From Crocodylus rhombifer (taxonomy: Eukaryota > Chordata > Crocodylia > Crocodylidae), in assembly GCA_038503035.1 (NCBI GenBank), contig JAVSML010024593.1, forward strand, positions 156,571-220,570: a stretch of 64,000 nt of DNA, read 5' to 3'. Below are positions 33,280 to 45,357 of this stretch, piece after piece. The first letter of the stretch is position 1; each line of letters begins with the position of its first letter. A model generated the notes under the pieces. It was not told where the DNA came from. It searched no databases and saw nothing but the letters and a program-made list of their open reading frames with translations. The translations under genes were made by a program, and so were the position numbers.

Positions 33280-34475
33280 AAACAGCATCTCTTTTCTTTT
33301 TTTGGGTTAGGTTGTTTTGCTTTTATACATTAATATAAAATATAGCAAATCAATACATATTCCAGTAAAGTTATATTTGTTGTTAGTTCAATCTTAAACT
33401 GGTCAATGTAGCTCCAGGCCCCTAGCATATCAATAAAACTTCTAGTTTCTTTTTAACTGGAGAAACATATATATATAGTGTTATATGTCAAGATGCACCA
33501 GAATATCTGCACTGCCAACTCCCCCACTTCAAGATCCTAGATCTGCCCATGGGAACAGTCATATGCTTTCAGTGTTGGGTAATAAAAGTGCTATGGCTAC
33601 TTCCATAACAGCACCTGGAAATGTGATTTACTGGTACTTCAAGTATTATTGCATTAAATGTACTCTCTGTGTTCCTAAGGATCTCCTCATTTTATCATCA
33701 CTTTAAGTAAATGTTTCCATGCGTTTGTATATCTTGATTATAGAAAAAAAAAATCAAGCTTTATTTAGTTTTGGAGCAATTAGGTTTTGTCATAATCATT
33801 TTTGGCAGGACTTTATCTCTTATGATGTTCCCCAGATACCATATGTAATGGAAATGTTGTGGGTTTATTTCTTTGCAATATCTGTGCTGAACCTCAGTAA
33901 AAATGTTTATGCCACATTATGCTGTTATGGCAACTGCAGTTAAGTTCTAAAATGACACTCAGAAAATAAGGTCTCATATGTATCGAGTTGCTATGGAAAC
34001 ACATTTTCTGAGAGCAACCTGTTTTAAGAAAACCAATCTGTAATGTCACACCTCCTTTTGGAAACATCTGGACAATAAAGTGTGGGCTACATTGGCACTG
34101 TAATACCAGTCAAATGGCAGGGGAATATGGCTGGGCAGGAGCATGTGCCTGTGGCTGTGCCTTACACAGATGGGGTAAGTCTCCCCACCCTTCAATGGGA
34201 TAGGTGGTAATAGATCTTCCTCATGGGCACAAGGTATTGGCATGACCAAAGAACAACACTGACAGGTCCCAAATGCTTCTCTACCCCAGCCTACCAGATG
34301 AGCTGTATTAGTAGTGGGAGCAACATTTGAAAAATGTAATTCTGGTCCATAATCCTGCATAAGTTATCAAACCATGTGCCCACTCTTATTTCACTTTCAG
34401 TGCCTAATGATTTGCACTGATATGTCTTCAAAATTGTTCCATAAATATGCCGTTCTGCATTTTCACACACATTTA
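33280..34475. other. AT-rich non-coding DNA
   Basis: No gene recognised; a short (AT)n run lies at 33467-33478. Confidence 0.5.
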
Positions 34476-35077
34476 GGGCACATGCAGACATTATTGGGAC
34501 CTAATCTATGATCATGTGGCTTACTTTAAGTCAAATGATCCTCGATCAGGTTCCACTCGTGCAGATGTTTGCTGGTGCTGGGAGCTGCTCCAGGAATGCA
34601 ATCTAAGTAAGTCAGGGTGGGGAGAAGGATGAGTGGGATTGGGAGAGCTGTTGGGAGGGGAGAGGGGTTGGCAGGTCAAAGGAAGGGCCTGGTTTGTGAA
34701 TCCGGGGGGAGGGGGGGCTGGCAGGTCCGCAAAGGTCAGGTCACTGTGGAGGTTGTCCATTGGGAGGGGGTGGGGGTGAGGGGTCAGGGACTAAAAGTAG
34801 CCTGATTGGTGGAGGGGGGGGGCAGGTACAGAGCAGCCCCAGGGCTAGGGCAAGTTTTTCCCAGCCCTGGGGCTGTGCATCAAATGTGTATAGATGTTCA
34901 GTAGATTGGGCTAACCCATGCCTAAAGTAATTTAGTACACCTCAGATGAACTAAGTTTGATCAGGCCAGACATTTTTTGCCCAACGTAACTTCCCTGAAC
35001 ACGTGTACAGATCAACACTTGGATCAATCTAACTTTGGTTAGGTTGATCTAAGTGCAACATCTGCACATGCCTTTAC
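34472..35077. mobile_element. Terminal-inverted-repeat element, possible Harbinger-type MITE
   Basis: The element is about 34476-35073. The left end GGGCACATGCAGACATTA is the imperfect complement of the right end CAACATCTGCACATGCC. TTTA lies directly outside both ends, allowing a 3-bp TTA duplication of the PIF/Harbinger kind. The interior is G-rich and non-coding, with a near-palindrome around ATCAATCTAACTTTGGTTAG close to the right end. Confidence 0.55.
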
Positions 35078-35965
35078 ATAACTTTCTTTAAAAATCTGTC
35101 CAGTATATTTCACCAAGTTGTATTCAATAGGCAAAATAGTAACAAAGTTGAAAGTAGTAAATTTAACTATAAACAAACTATGAAAACTAAATTCAGACTT
35201 GAAACCAAATTTTGATTCCAATATAGTTATGGAGTAGAATAGTATCACCATGTACTAATTCTCATATAGTAAAATCATAGAACATTTAGACACTTCAGTA
35301 GCTTTATGTACATGCATAGCATCCTTGATCTTACTAGAGTGACTCATGCACATAGGTGTTTGGAGGGGCAGGGCTCTGTAATATTTTCTCCATCTTTCTT
35401 TATTCCAATCTTGTTGTTTTATGCTGTGGGTGATCTTCCTCACTTAGATTTATTCTATGATAATACTTTTCCTGATGTGGTATTTATCATCATAATTTTG
35501 TCACTACCCCCAAAGTGCTTATGGAACATCCTATACAAACTCACACCACCACAAGTTTTAGATTCTAGGTCCCATCTCTAACCAATATAGTGTATAGTGT
35601 AATATACATGTTTCTATGTGTGCATGTGTACTTTTTAGTCTATGTACAATTTTCTTCTAGGTAAAGGAAAAGAGAAACAATTATTTACTGACTTATTTGA
35701 TTCTATGCCCTCACCCCTCCCTCTCCCAAAAAAACCCTCAGGGAGTCTTCCAATTCTAGTAATTTTCTTTAATCTTGAATATGGAATTCTTATTGTTTAG
35801 GATAAACTGAACTTCAGATCTTCAAAAGATTGTCACGTGCCATTTTTTAGTTGATGCATGTTTACAGTAAAGCAGGTGTATAGACTAGTACTATGTCAGT
35901 GAAGGCAGTATAAGCGTCTGGAATGCAACAAGAAATAGATCTCAATACAAGCAGTTAATTGCTCT
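35078..35965. other. AT-rich non-coding DNA, nothing recognised
   Basis: No coding or repeat signature recognised. Confidence 0.5.
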
Positions 35966-36770
35966 GCCTAAAGCAGGGCTGGTCAAAATACAGTCCATGG
36001 GCCAGATCCAGCCAACCGACTGACTGGATCTGGATCTGGCCTGCAGGTAGCCCCACAGCACTCCACATGGGACTGGACCCTATGCCCATGCTGCACTCCT
36101 ACCCTTGCCCGCTGGCCTATGTCTTGATCAGCATATGCAGCTTCCAGCAGGGTTGTTTCTGGTGCAACTCTGCTTCCTTTGCCTCTAGCAAGAGCTTCCT
36201 GGCTAAAGCTTCCCTCCCACCACCACCTGGAGCAGTGAAGCAAGGGCAGGAGTGGGAGGAGGAGCCACAGCTGGAGGCAAAGGGAGCAGAGCAGCACCTG
36301 GCATGAAGGTGCGTGTGTGTATGTATGCTGGCCAGAGCCTGTGTAAGTGCAGCTGTTCTGCTCCTCTTGCCTCCAATGGCAGCTCCTCCTGCTCCTGCCG
36401 TGCCACTCTGGGAGTGTTGGGGGGAGCTTCAACCAGGTGGCTCCCACCTCAATATGTGGGGCTCTGGCTCCAGCTCCTGGCTGCCTTCCATTTGCTCTGC
36501 TCACCCAGTACAATAAACAGCAATCTGTGGACAGGTGGTGGAGTGGGTGGAAGGCAGCTAGAAGCTGGAGCCAGAGCCCCATTCAGGAGCAGCCCAGTTG
36601 AAGCTTCCCCCAACCTGCCCAGAGCAGCACAGCAGGGGGAGGAGCTGCCACTGGGGGCTAGGAGAACAGAACAGCTAGGGATGCTTCAGCAGTGTGGCTC
36701 CTGATGGAGGTGAAGAGAGCAAAGCAGCACCCAGTTGGCTGCAACCACACCTGGAACAGCCCTGCCAGAA
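35966..36770. mobile_element. hAT element 5, reverse orientation, second end not found
   Basis: Starting at 35974, CAGGGCTGGTCAAAATACAG and GGGCCAGATCCAGCC match the reverse complement of the right end of hAT elements 1-4. The interior is a GC-rich, partly repeated block (CAGCTCCTCCTGC-type units). No opposite terminus was recognised, so the element is truncated or diverged. The 3' limit is approximate. Confidence 0.65.
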
Positions 36771-37869
36771 GTTGCCTGCATGAGGTGGAAATGCTGACCT
36801 TCTGTATCCTGTCATTTTAACCACATTAGGATGAGACTTATTTTTACTGTGCAAGAGAAGCTTTGTTTCTTGAGGTGTCATAATGATACACAAAAGCCTA
36901 AAATTCAAACCCTGCCTCCTCTGTGGCTATAGAAGGTGGGAAACGTATATGCTGGGAGTGGAAAATGCCCTCCCTGTCTCTGTGTATGTTCTATACTGCC
37001 ATCGTGTGTTGCTGGGTTTAGGTGGACCTCCAAGCTTTCTTCAGTTTTGGCTAAGAAAAGCCTTCATGCAATGGCTCCACAGTTGCCCTGTGGTCTGATT
37101 GGGAGCCTTGCTTCTCATTTATCCCTCTTAGACCCTGGCCCAGCTATTTGTTTCATTGCTTGTCAGTGCTTTAGCATAAGGGAAAACCCAGCCGCTAAAA
37201 CAGTTATTGCTATTTGGCTCCCAAAAGAAGGAAAAATTCCCTTTCACAAGTGCAAATCTATTTTTATTTTTAGTTGGTTTGGGACTACTACTATAGCAAT
37301 GCACTGAGTAGTTGTTCTGGTTCTAAGTTTTAAATTGCATGATTATGACAGCAGCAAGAAACCTAGAGATTTTTGAAACTCAAGAGTTATATGATTACCA
37401 AAGCAGGTTTTGAACCTTTCTTTTCAACTGCAGAGGAAGAGGCCAGAGTTTTGAGGCTGATATGTTGGTGATTTGCAATATGGAACTTGCTGCCTGTAGC
37501 TGATAGTAGGCTATTTTCAGTTCTCTTCAAAAATGCCTGTGTGATAATTACTTGTAGTCAATAAACAGCAGGAGAAGAACAGACTTAGGCAAGAAATATT
37601 CACCTCCACACTCACACTTGTTTTACCCTTATTGGGTATGTCCACACATGTAGGCACGTGCACTTGCAGAAGCTCAAACAGAAGCAGCACAAATTTGAGC
37701 CTGGGCTTTTTGCCTCAGTGTAGGTGCCCAGACATGCACTTTGCTGTGGGGCAAATTGTGACACTTGGGGCAAAATAACCCTGCCTGGCTCCTCACAGAT
37801 CTGTAGCCAGGGGGAGCCTGGAGCCAGCACCAGTACTGGTCCCAGCAGTATAACAAGCTGCCCTGACAA
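36771..37869. other. Non-coding DNA
   Basis: No gene recognised. At about 37632 the motif GGGTATGTCCACACATGTAG resembles the start of the inverted-repeat elements at 50475 and 34476, without a matching second end. Confidence 0.4.
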
Positions 37870-38987
37870 GTAGCTCAGGGCTACTTACCCTCAGCAGCTT
37901 CTGGGAGGATGTTGGCCACACCCCTTTCTGTCACAGGCTGCTGCAGGCTTGTTCTCAGGAGCTTCTGGGGAGAAGATAGCCGGGACCCTTCCTGCCTCTG
38001 GCTAGTGCTAGATGCTGGCTTATTCTCAGAGCTTTTGGGGATAAGTTGGCTTCACCTCTTCCTGCTTTGGGCTGCTGCTGTTGCTGCCCCCCCATGGGTG
38101 GGGGTCCTCTGCTGCAAGCCATATGCTGTTGCCTCCCCTTGGTGGGGGGAGGGTATTACACTGCACCACACCCCAGCAAAGCATCCTAGCTTCTGCACTC
38201 CTGCTCCAGCCTGTTGCCCAGCTCACTGTGAAGCCACAGTTGAGGGACAGCCCGGTGAAGGAGCCTGCACTGCCTGTGGGCCCCTCCTCCACCATCACTG
38301 CCAGTACCTAAAGGTGCCTTGCCTACCCAACTGCCTTTACAGGCTACTCTCCACCTTCACCTCCATTTTTACCTGAAGCACACCCTGAGTGGCTTAACCC
38401 ACCACTGCTGCTGTTGCTACTGCTGTTGCTGTCTGTTCTGCTGCTGCCCCTCTCAGGAGAGAGGGAGATTCCCTACTGCACCAGTTTGCACCATTCAACA
38501 CCACATCTGCACTAAATTACTCCCTAATTGACTGATTCTTCCTGCCCTCACTCACAGCTGCTTCACTGCAAATGATCCTGTTTGTTTTCCTGCCTATTGC
38601 TCTGCTGCTGAGTGCCTGGATGGAGGCCTGAGGGGCTTCTGGACTGATCTTCAACAAATGCAGCCCCTCCACTGCTCTGGCAGCCTTCCCTGTGTGTTTT
38701 TTGTCCTTGTGTGGTAAGTCCTGTAGCCCACTCCCCCTGCCTTGGTGTTTTGTTGTGTGCCTGAGTAAGCCAGCTAAAGTCTCCTCCTCAGCCTGTGTGT
38801 GTCTTTCCCCCTCCCCCACATTCCCCAAGTATAGTCCTCCCAGTTTTTTTTTCTGTGAGGCTGTAGCTCAGTGAGCTACAGTTTCCCCCACCCTTCTTCC
38901 ACAAACCCAGCCTCCTTCTGTTAGATTCCCCATCCCTACTATGTATGTTGGTTTTCTTTATTGTTTTTCCCTGTGTCATGTGATGCA

Positions 38988-41497
38988 ATGACAGGGCAAG
39001 AATCTTCCGGGGGGAAGATACCCCCCCCCCAAAGAGCTTCCTGCAGGCCCCACTATTTGGGGCAGATGCCAGACAAGCCCCCAGGGGATGTATGCCCATA
39101 CAGCTCCCACCCCGGAGGCAGATTCCAACCAACCTCCTCCAGGGGTAAAGAAGCAGGGGCAGGCAGGACTCTGGCAGGAAGCCAACAGGGCCAGGGGATC
39201 TCCCCTAGCTAGCCATACCCCCTGATGATGGGGGAGGGGGCTTGGGAACCCCTCCAGGGTAAGGGCAAGGGCAGTGGGAAGGGCTCCTCTTCAGCCCCTT
39301 CCACAGCTGGAGGTGGGAAGGGCAAGGGCCCTACCCCCAAGTCTAGACCACCAGTACCTGAGGAGACCAGGTGCACTACACCAGCCAAAACAATCACACA
39401 GCCTGTCCTTGGCCCTAGCCCCACAAATGTGGCCCCTCAGCAGGGGATTCACAGATATGCACAGGCAGCTTCAGAGTGACCCAAAGCTATGGGGCCTGGA
39501 CCCTTCACTGTTGGGCTCCAGTTCAGCTGGTAAAGCCCCCTTTCTAGCACTTACCTGCAGGCACAGGGTGAAGTGCCAACTGCCCAACTGGGAGGACCTG
39601 CACTTTAAGACATGGATGCAGGCCCTGGCTCAGGTAGTGAGGGCCCCCCAAGATTTTAACGGCCTCCCACTTCCATGGCAAGGGGGTCTTTTTCCTTGCC
39701 TTGGAGGCCACTGCACAAAAGGCAGTGGAGAGGGGGCTCATGGTGGAGGTTGAGTATGTTCCCCTTCAGCCCCTAGAAGAGCTGGGGTCTGGGGTGGTCC
39801 TCAGCTCCCTCCCTCCCTCCCTATATCTTTAATTGAGCCCTGCTCCCCCAGCTTCAAACCCGAGGGAGAGTTATCTCTCTGGTGGTGTCCCTCTTGCTGG
39901 GGGGACGAGACCCTGGCTTCCACCGTGTGCACTCTTTCGAACACCAATATATATCCAGCTGGTGGTAGGAATGCAGCTAGGTGCTAAGGGGTGCCTCATG
40001 ATTCCTTTTCAGGGGGGCCCTGGTGAGGGTTTTCTATAAACTGGGGGACCTGAGATGCTTCTGGTGCCACGCCCTGGAGCGCTTGTCACGAGTGTCCCAT
40101 GGGCCAGGAGGGGGAGGGCAGCTGCAGGTCACACTGGTGAGAGGGGTGTCCCCGCCACTGGTACCCCTCCTACCTCCCCTGTACCCAAACCACATCATAC
40201 ATTCCCCTGTGAGCTCAGGGGACCCCATCCCCAAACTGAGTTTGGTGCGGTCCCAGAGAGGACATCACCTGCGAAGGAGAGAGAAGGAGAAGGACTCCCC
40301 TGCCCTCAACCATGCCCCCTGGTGTAGCTGCCACTCACCCCCAACTGTCACCTTCTCCTACTGGAGAGGACCACCCCATGGCTGAGTGGGTGCAAGGTCC
40401 CCTCTGGGTGCAAAACCAAGAGGAAGGTCCGGGCTTGGTTGGAACCTTCTGACATGGAGGACTCCTCCCCCACTCCCAAGGCCACCACATGCAGGGAAGG
40501 AACATCCCAGCTTCCAGGGGCCTCCCTGGCTATCCCTCACACCCCATCCCCTGGAAAGATCAAACAGGTGATCCCTGTGGAAGAGGCTTTGGGGCTGCTG
40601 GACAGTCCTAAACAGGAGCCCATGAAGGAAGCCCCTCACTCTGCTGGACAGGGCCTACCCTCTGAGACCACAGGCACTGAGGCTGAGGCCTCAGCCAACC
40701 CAAGGGAAGGTCCAGCAGCGAAGCACCCCTGCAACAATCTGGTGGAGACAGAGGCCCTGGGGCTCACCCCAGTGAGTCCTGAGGATGGAGGTCCCTTTTC
40801 CCAGGACCCTGAGGCAGACGCCAAAGCCACCCTGGTACCTGATGGGTCTCTTCCTGCCCCTCCCAGAAAAAACTCACTTCCAGCCTGCCTCATGGTCCCG
40901 CCCCAGAGGGGATTGGGGTGGAGTCCCCTAATCAACAAGCCGATCTTGTCATGGACACTGCACAGATCACTTGGTGCTCCAGCTCTACCCCACCATCTTG
41001 TGAAGGAGCCCCACCCCCACCTGTACCCCTGTCCCAAGGGGTTGCAGAGCTCTCCCAATCCCAACTGGAGTCTGGGGTCTTAGTGGACTGGAGGGGTTCA
41101 GACACTGCCTAAGGAGCCTGCTGAGCCTTAGGACCAGGAGGAGGATGCCCAAGAACTGGCAGGCTCCATGGAGCCTGTGGACCTCTCAGTCCCGGCAGAC
41201 CCCCAGGGGTGAGCTACTTGCATTTCTTGACCGCGACTACACATGGCGGTCTGCCAGCAAGGTACAGCTTGCCTTGAACTGCTGGGGAGATTTTGATGGC
41301 ATCTTTGCCAATGTGAGAACACTGGTGGGAGAAGGCAAGGGGCCCAAAAGCTGCAATGCCTGGATCTATAGGTGGGCCTGCAGTTTCATAGACATCCTCT
41401 ATACTTATGGGAGGGTGTTCTGTGAGCTGGTGAACCCCACACCAGGTGTTGAGGTGCTTGAGGCCCCTGCTGAAGCACCCACTCCATTCCCCCAGCA
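38988..41497 (+). pseudogene. Tx1 ORF1 protein, broken
   Basis: The likely start is the ATG at 38988 (TGQESSGGKIPPP). Fragments in changing frames continue through a Pro/Gly-rich N-terminal region. Next comes a segment near 39540-39770 with the motif LTCRHRVKCQLPNWEDLHFK. A cysteine-bearing block near 40050 (LRCFWCHALE) looks like a decayed CCHC zinc knuckle of the kind Tx1 ORF1 proteins carry. The last part (40439-41500) is acidic and Pro-rich. Many frameshifts prevent expression. In active elements ORF1p binds the element RNA. Confidence 0.6.
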
Positions 41498-44400
41498 ATG
41501 AGGTCATTTAAGATCACAGCCCTCAACCTCCATGGCTGCTGTGGATCTTTGGAGATGCCAGGTGCTCTCCTTCAGGAGAGAGGAAGGGTACCCCATGGTA
41601 TTCTTGCAGGAGACCCTGATGACTCTGGCCGATGAGCCTAATTGGTGGCTGGAGTGTGGAGGCAGGATCTTTTTTAGTCATGTCTTGGCCACCTCTTGTG
41701 GGATGGCCACCCTGTTCTTCTCAGGCCTGCAGACAGTGTTTCTCCAGTGTTGAGGTGGTACCTGGCTGCCTACTGTACCTCTGGGTCCAAGTGCAGGGGC
41801 TGGTCCTGAACCTTCTGAACATGTATGCTCCTGAGAAAGGTCCAGAGTTGGTTGATTTTTTTTTTTTTCCATTGGATGGCCACTTACATCAGCACCTTCA
41901 ACCCTCATGAGTGCCTGGTCCTTGGCAGGGACTTTAACATCACCCTAGAAGCATAAGACCAGGGAGATCATGATGGACTACTCCCTGGTGGATGTCTGGC
42001 ATGCCTGTCACCCTACTGACCGCCCCGCCCGCCTTCATCTATGTGAGGGTGGGGGAGGAGCCGGCATGCCACTCCCAGCTGGACTGGATTTATATCTCTG
42101 ATGCACTTTGCCCAGGCCCACTCCTCTGGCATCTGGCCAACCCCTTTCAGTGATCATCACCTTGTCTGGGCCTAGGCCACACTAGGGCCTGGATGTCCAG
42201 GGTCAGCCTACTGGCATTTCAATGCCAGTCTGCTGGAGGATGTGGGCTTCAGAGAGGTTTTCTGGGAGTTCTGTCTGGCCAGGCAGGAGCAGCGGGCAGC
42301 TTTCCCCTCAACTCAGAGATGGTGGGACGTAGGGAAGGTGTGCATCTGGCTCTAGTGTTGTTGCAACTATGCTAGAGGGCACACCTGGCAGAGGGAGATG
42401 GTCCGGGAGGAGCTTGAGCAGGACGTGCTAGAGCTAGAGAGGCACCTGGCCACTAACCCAACCAACCCGTCCCTCTGCGAAGAGTGTCAGGAGAGATGGG
42501 AAAAGCTTCGTGCTCTGGATGATCACTGCATCCACGGTGCATTTGTTTGCTTGTGTGTCCAGCTCCTTCAGGAGATGGAAGAAATGGGAGCCATGGTCTC
42601 TGTCCTGGAGAAGAGGCAGGGGGCCAAGAAGTACATCACCTGCCTTCTGATGGTACCCCCCTCACGAATCCAGCTGAGATGTGCCGGTGTGCACAGGGCT
42701 TCTATGAAGAGCTCTTCTCCCTGGATCTGACTGATGCTGAAGCCTGTCAGACCCTGTGGTAGGGGCTCCCACAGGTCAGTGTGGGAGACTGGGAATGGCT
42801 GGAGGCTCCTCTCACTCTGGCTGAGTTTTCTGCCACCCTCTGCCTGATGCCTAGCAACAAGGTGCTGGGCCAGGCATCAACAGGCTGACCACAGAATTCT
42901 ACCAGGCTTTCTGGGATGTCCCCAGCCTGGACTTTGCTGTGGTCCGGTCCAAAACTGAGGGAAGTGGGGAACTCCCCCTGTCATGATGGAGGCCTGTGCT
43001 GATGCTTCTGCTAAAGAAGGGGGATCTCCATGACCTGAGAAACTGGAGTCCCATGTCCCTCCTGTGCATGGACTACAGGGTGGCAGTGAATGCCATGTCA
43101 CTGTGACTGTGGTTAATGCTGATGGGCATGATCCTTCCCAACCAATACTCAGTGCCCGGACATTCCATCTTCAAGAAGCTGTACCTCTTTCAAGACCTCC
43201 TGGAGCTAGCATGCTGGGAGTGCCTGTCTTTCACCCTCCTGTTCCTGGACCAGGAGGTGTTTGATGGAATGGATCACTGGTACCTCACAGGTACACTGTG
43301 GGACTTTGGCTTTGGGCCCCGCTTCATGCAGGCTCTCCAGCTGCTATACACCTCTGTAGAGTGTTTTGTCAAACTCAGCTGGACCCTTATGGAATCCATC
43401 CTGTTCAGGAGAGGGGTACATCAAGGCTGCCCACTGTCAGGCCAGGTGTACACCTTATCCTGGAGCCCTTTCTTGTTCTCCTGCAGAGGCAGGTGGTGGG
43501 GTTGATGCTCCAGGAGCCAGCGGTGCAGCTGGTTCTGTCAGCATATGCTGATATATTCCTCATGGTCCAGGACTCAGGGGACCTGGCATGGGTAGAGGCC
43601 TGCCAGGCAGTGTACTCAGCAGCCTCCTCTGCCCAGGTCAACTGCATTAAGAGCTTCGGCCTGGCAATGGGTGACGGGTGGCAAGGTGGGCTCACTCCCA
43701 CCCATACTCCACAGGATCTGTTAGAGCATGGGCTCGCTACTCTACTTGGGGTCTACTTGTCCCCCACAGACTCCTTGCCACTGGAGAACTGGTATCAGCT
43801 GGAAGTGAGGCTGGTGGAGCGGCTCCAGGCATGGGCAGAGCTCCTGAGGTGTCTCTCCCTGCGTGGGAGAGTGCTGGTGCTGAACCAGCTGGTCCTGTCC
43901 ACGTCTGGCACTGCTTACACACCCTGACCCTGCTCCCCGAAGTCCCGGCAGGGTTCCAGAGATGGGCACTGGAGTTGTTCAGCCAGGCCCTGACATTCCA
44001 CCTTCATGGCCTGCAGCAACTGCTATACGTTGTCAGTAACCATGAGGCCACTTGGTGCACACCTTTCTCTGCCACTTCTGGGGGCTCTAATATGGGGGCT
44101 TCTCTCTGCAGGACCTGTGAGGGCTGCCAGAGTTCTACCAGAACCTCCTCTCCACCTCCAGGTCCCCTGCAACACTTGCCTAGGGCACCAACCTGCTTGT
44201 CAAGCCCCTCCGCTGGAAACCCCAGCTGAAAGTGCTAACAGTAGAGGCACGCTGCTTGCAACAGAGGTTGATGCTGGATGGTGTCACCTGTATTGGAGAC
44301 CTCCTGGACCATGATAAGCAAGAGTGAGTGGACCCCGCTGCACTGGGCCAGTGCATGGGTCTACCCACAACACATGCGACCTGCTGTCTGGTCCAGGAGG

Positions 44401-45064
44401 TGAAATCTGTCCTACCTCCTGATACCCTTGCCCTTGTCAACCAGGTCCTGTGCAGTGGCAGTCCCTGCCCCACTTCCCCATGTCCACCAGCCCACCAGAG
44501 TTTGTCATGGGGCTGGCACCTTGCCCAGCTTCACAGTGCTCCCCACTCCACCACCTAAGCCAGCTGGAGGACACCAGGCCAGTCCATTTTTCCACTGTTC
44601 ATTGCCCCCACCTCTACACGCTCATGTGCCACATGATCCATTATGCCGCCTTTGCGTCCCACCCACACACCAAGTGGTGGGACCTGCTCAGTGATGGCAT
44701 GTCTGGGGCACCCCAGTGGCTGTGTCTGTACTCCACCCTCATCCCACTAGCTCCTGGGAACTTCAGCTGGTGGCTTTTCCTTGGAGCCTTTCCAGTGGTG
44801 AGCTTCATGGACACCCCAGTCTCCTGCCCCTTCTGCGGGCAGAGGGAGACCCTGGTGTACATGACCCTTGAGTGTGCCAGGCTGAAGCCCCTCCACCTCC
44901 AGAACCTCCTGTTGAGATTCTGGTTGAATTTAACCCCCCACCTTTTTGTTTTTGGTTACCCCATCTGTGGCCCCCACCAAGTCCCAGGACCTCCTGGTCA
45001 ACTTCCTCCTGGCCCTAGCCAAGTAGGCCCTGTACTTGACTGGGAAGGTGCCCAGAGACTGTGA
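41498..45064 (+). pseudogene. Tx1 ORF2 protein: endonuclease and reverse transcriptase, broken
   Basis: Starts with MRSFKITALNLHGCCG at 41498, the N-terminus of an APE-type endonuclease; VFLQETLMTLADEPNW carries the catalytic Glu. The DNA-binding linker follows (ELERHLATNPTNPSLCEEC). RT blocks are seen at 43116-43927: QGCPLSGQVYTL, AYADIFLMVQDSGD and LNQLVLST. The catalytic YADD is YADI here, with the second aspartate lost. A C-terminal zinc-finger-like block CPFCGQRETLVYMTLECARL lies near 44825. There are at least eight frame changes or stops. Confidence 0.8.
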
Positions 45065-45357
45065 GGCCACTTTTCTGTCACTTATCTGTGCACATTTCCA
45101 GGCAGAGCACCAGTGGGCAGCATCCACTGGCTCCTTTAATGCCTTTGAGGACCACCGGGTGTGGCCCGGGGGGGCTCTGCTCAGTGTCCCCCTCAGGCGC
45201 ACTTATTTTCACATTTTAAACCTTTCACCCAGACAACATTCCCACCCTGTTTTTGCCTTGGTAGTCCCAAACATTTTGTTGTGTTATTCATTCACTGGCC
45301 CCACACCAGAGGGGCCACTAATTAGTCTGGTGGGCCTTAGGGCCCACAGCATTTAAG

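Larger units (their letters stand above)
37870..45357 (+). mobile_element. Tx1-type LINE (L1-like clade), nearly complete but decayed
   Basis: The layout is a pyrimidine-rich leader with CTG-like runs (about 38400-38450), ORF1 from 38988, ORF2 from 41498 to about 45064, and a 3' untranslated end near 45357 (GGTGGGCCTTAGGGCCC then ACAGCATTT). The coding content matches the Tx1 family first named in Xenopus and abundant in turtles and crocodilians. The 5' limit is uncertain, and the leader could begin anywhere from about 37870 to 38900. A CR1 (copy G) abuts its 3' end tail to tail. Confidence 0.8.

Noticed and set aside
35966..36901. Possible right-hand target duplication (GCCTAAAA at 36894) for hAT element 5
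   Set aside because: It matches GCCTAAAG at seven of eight positions, but the sequence before it does not resemble the hAT terminus, and a 7/8 match over 900 bp is likely by chance.
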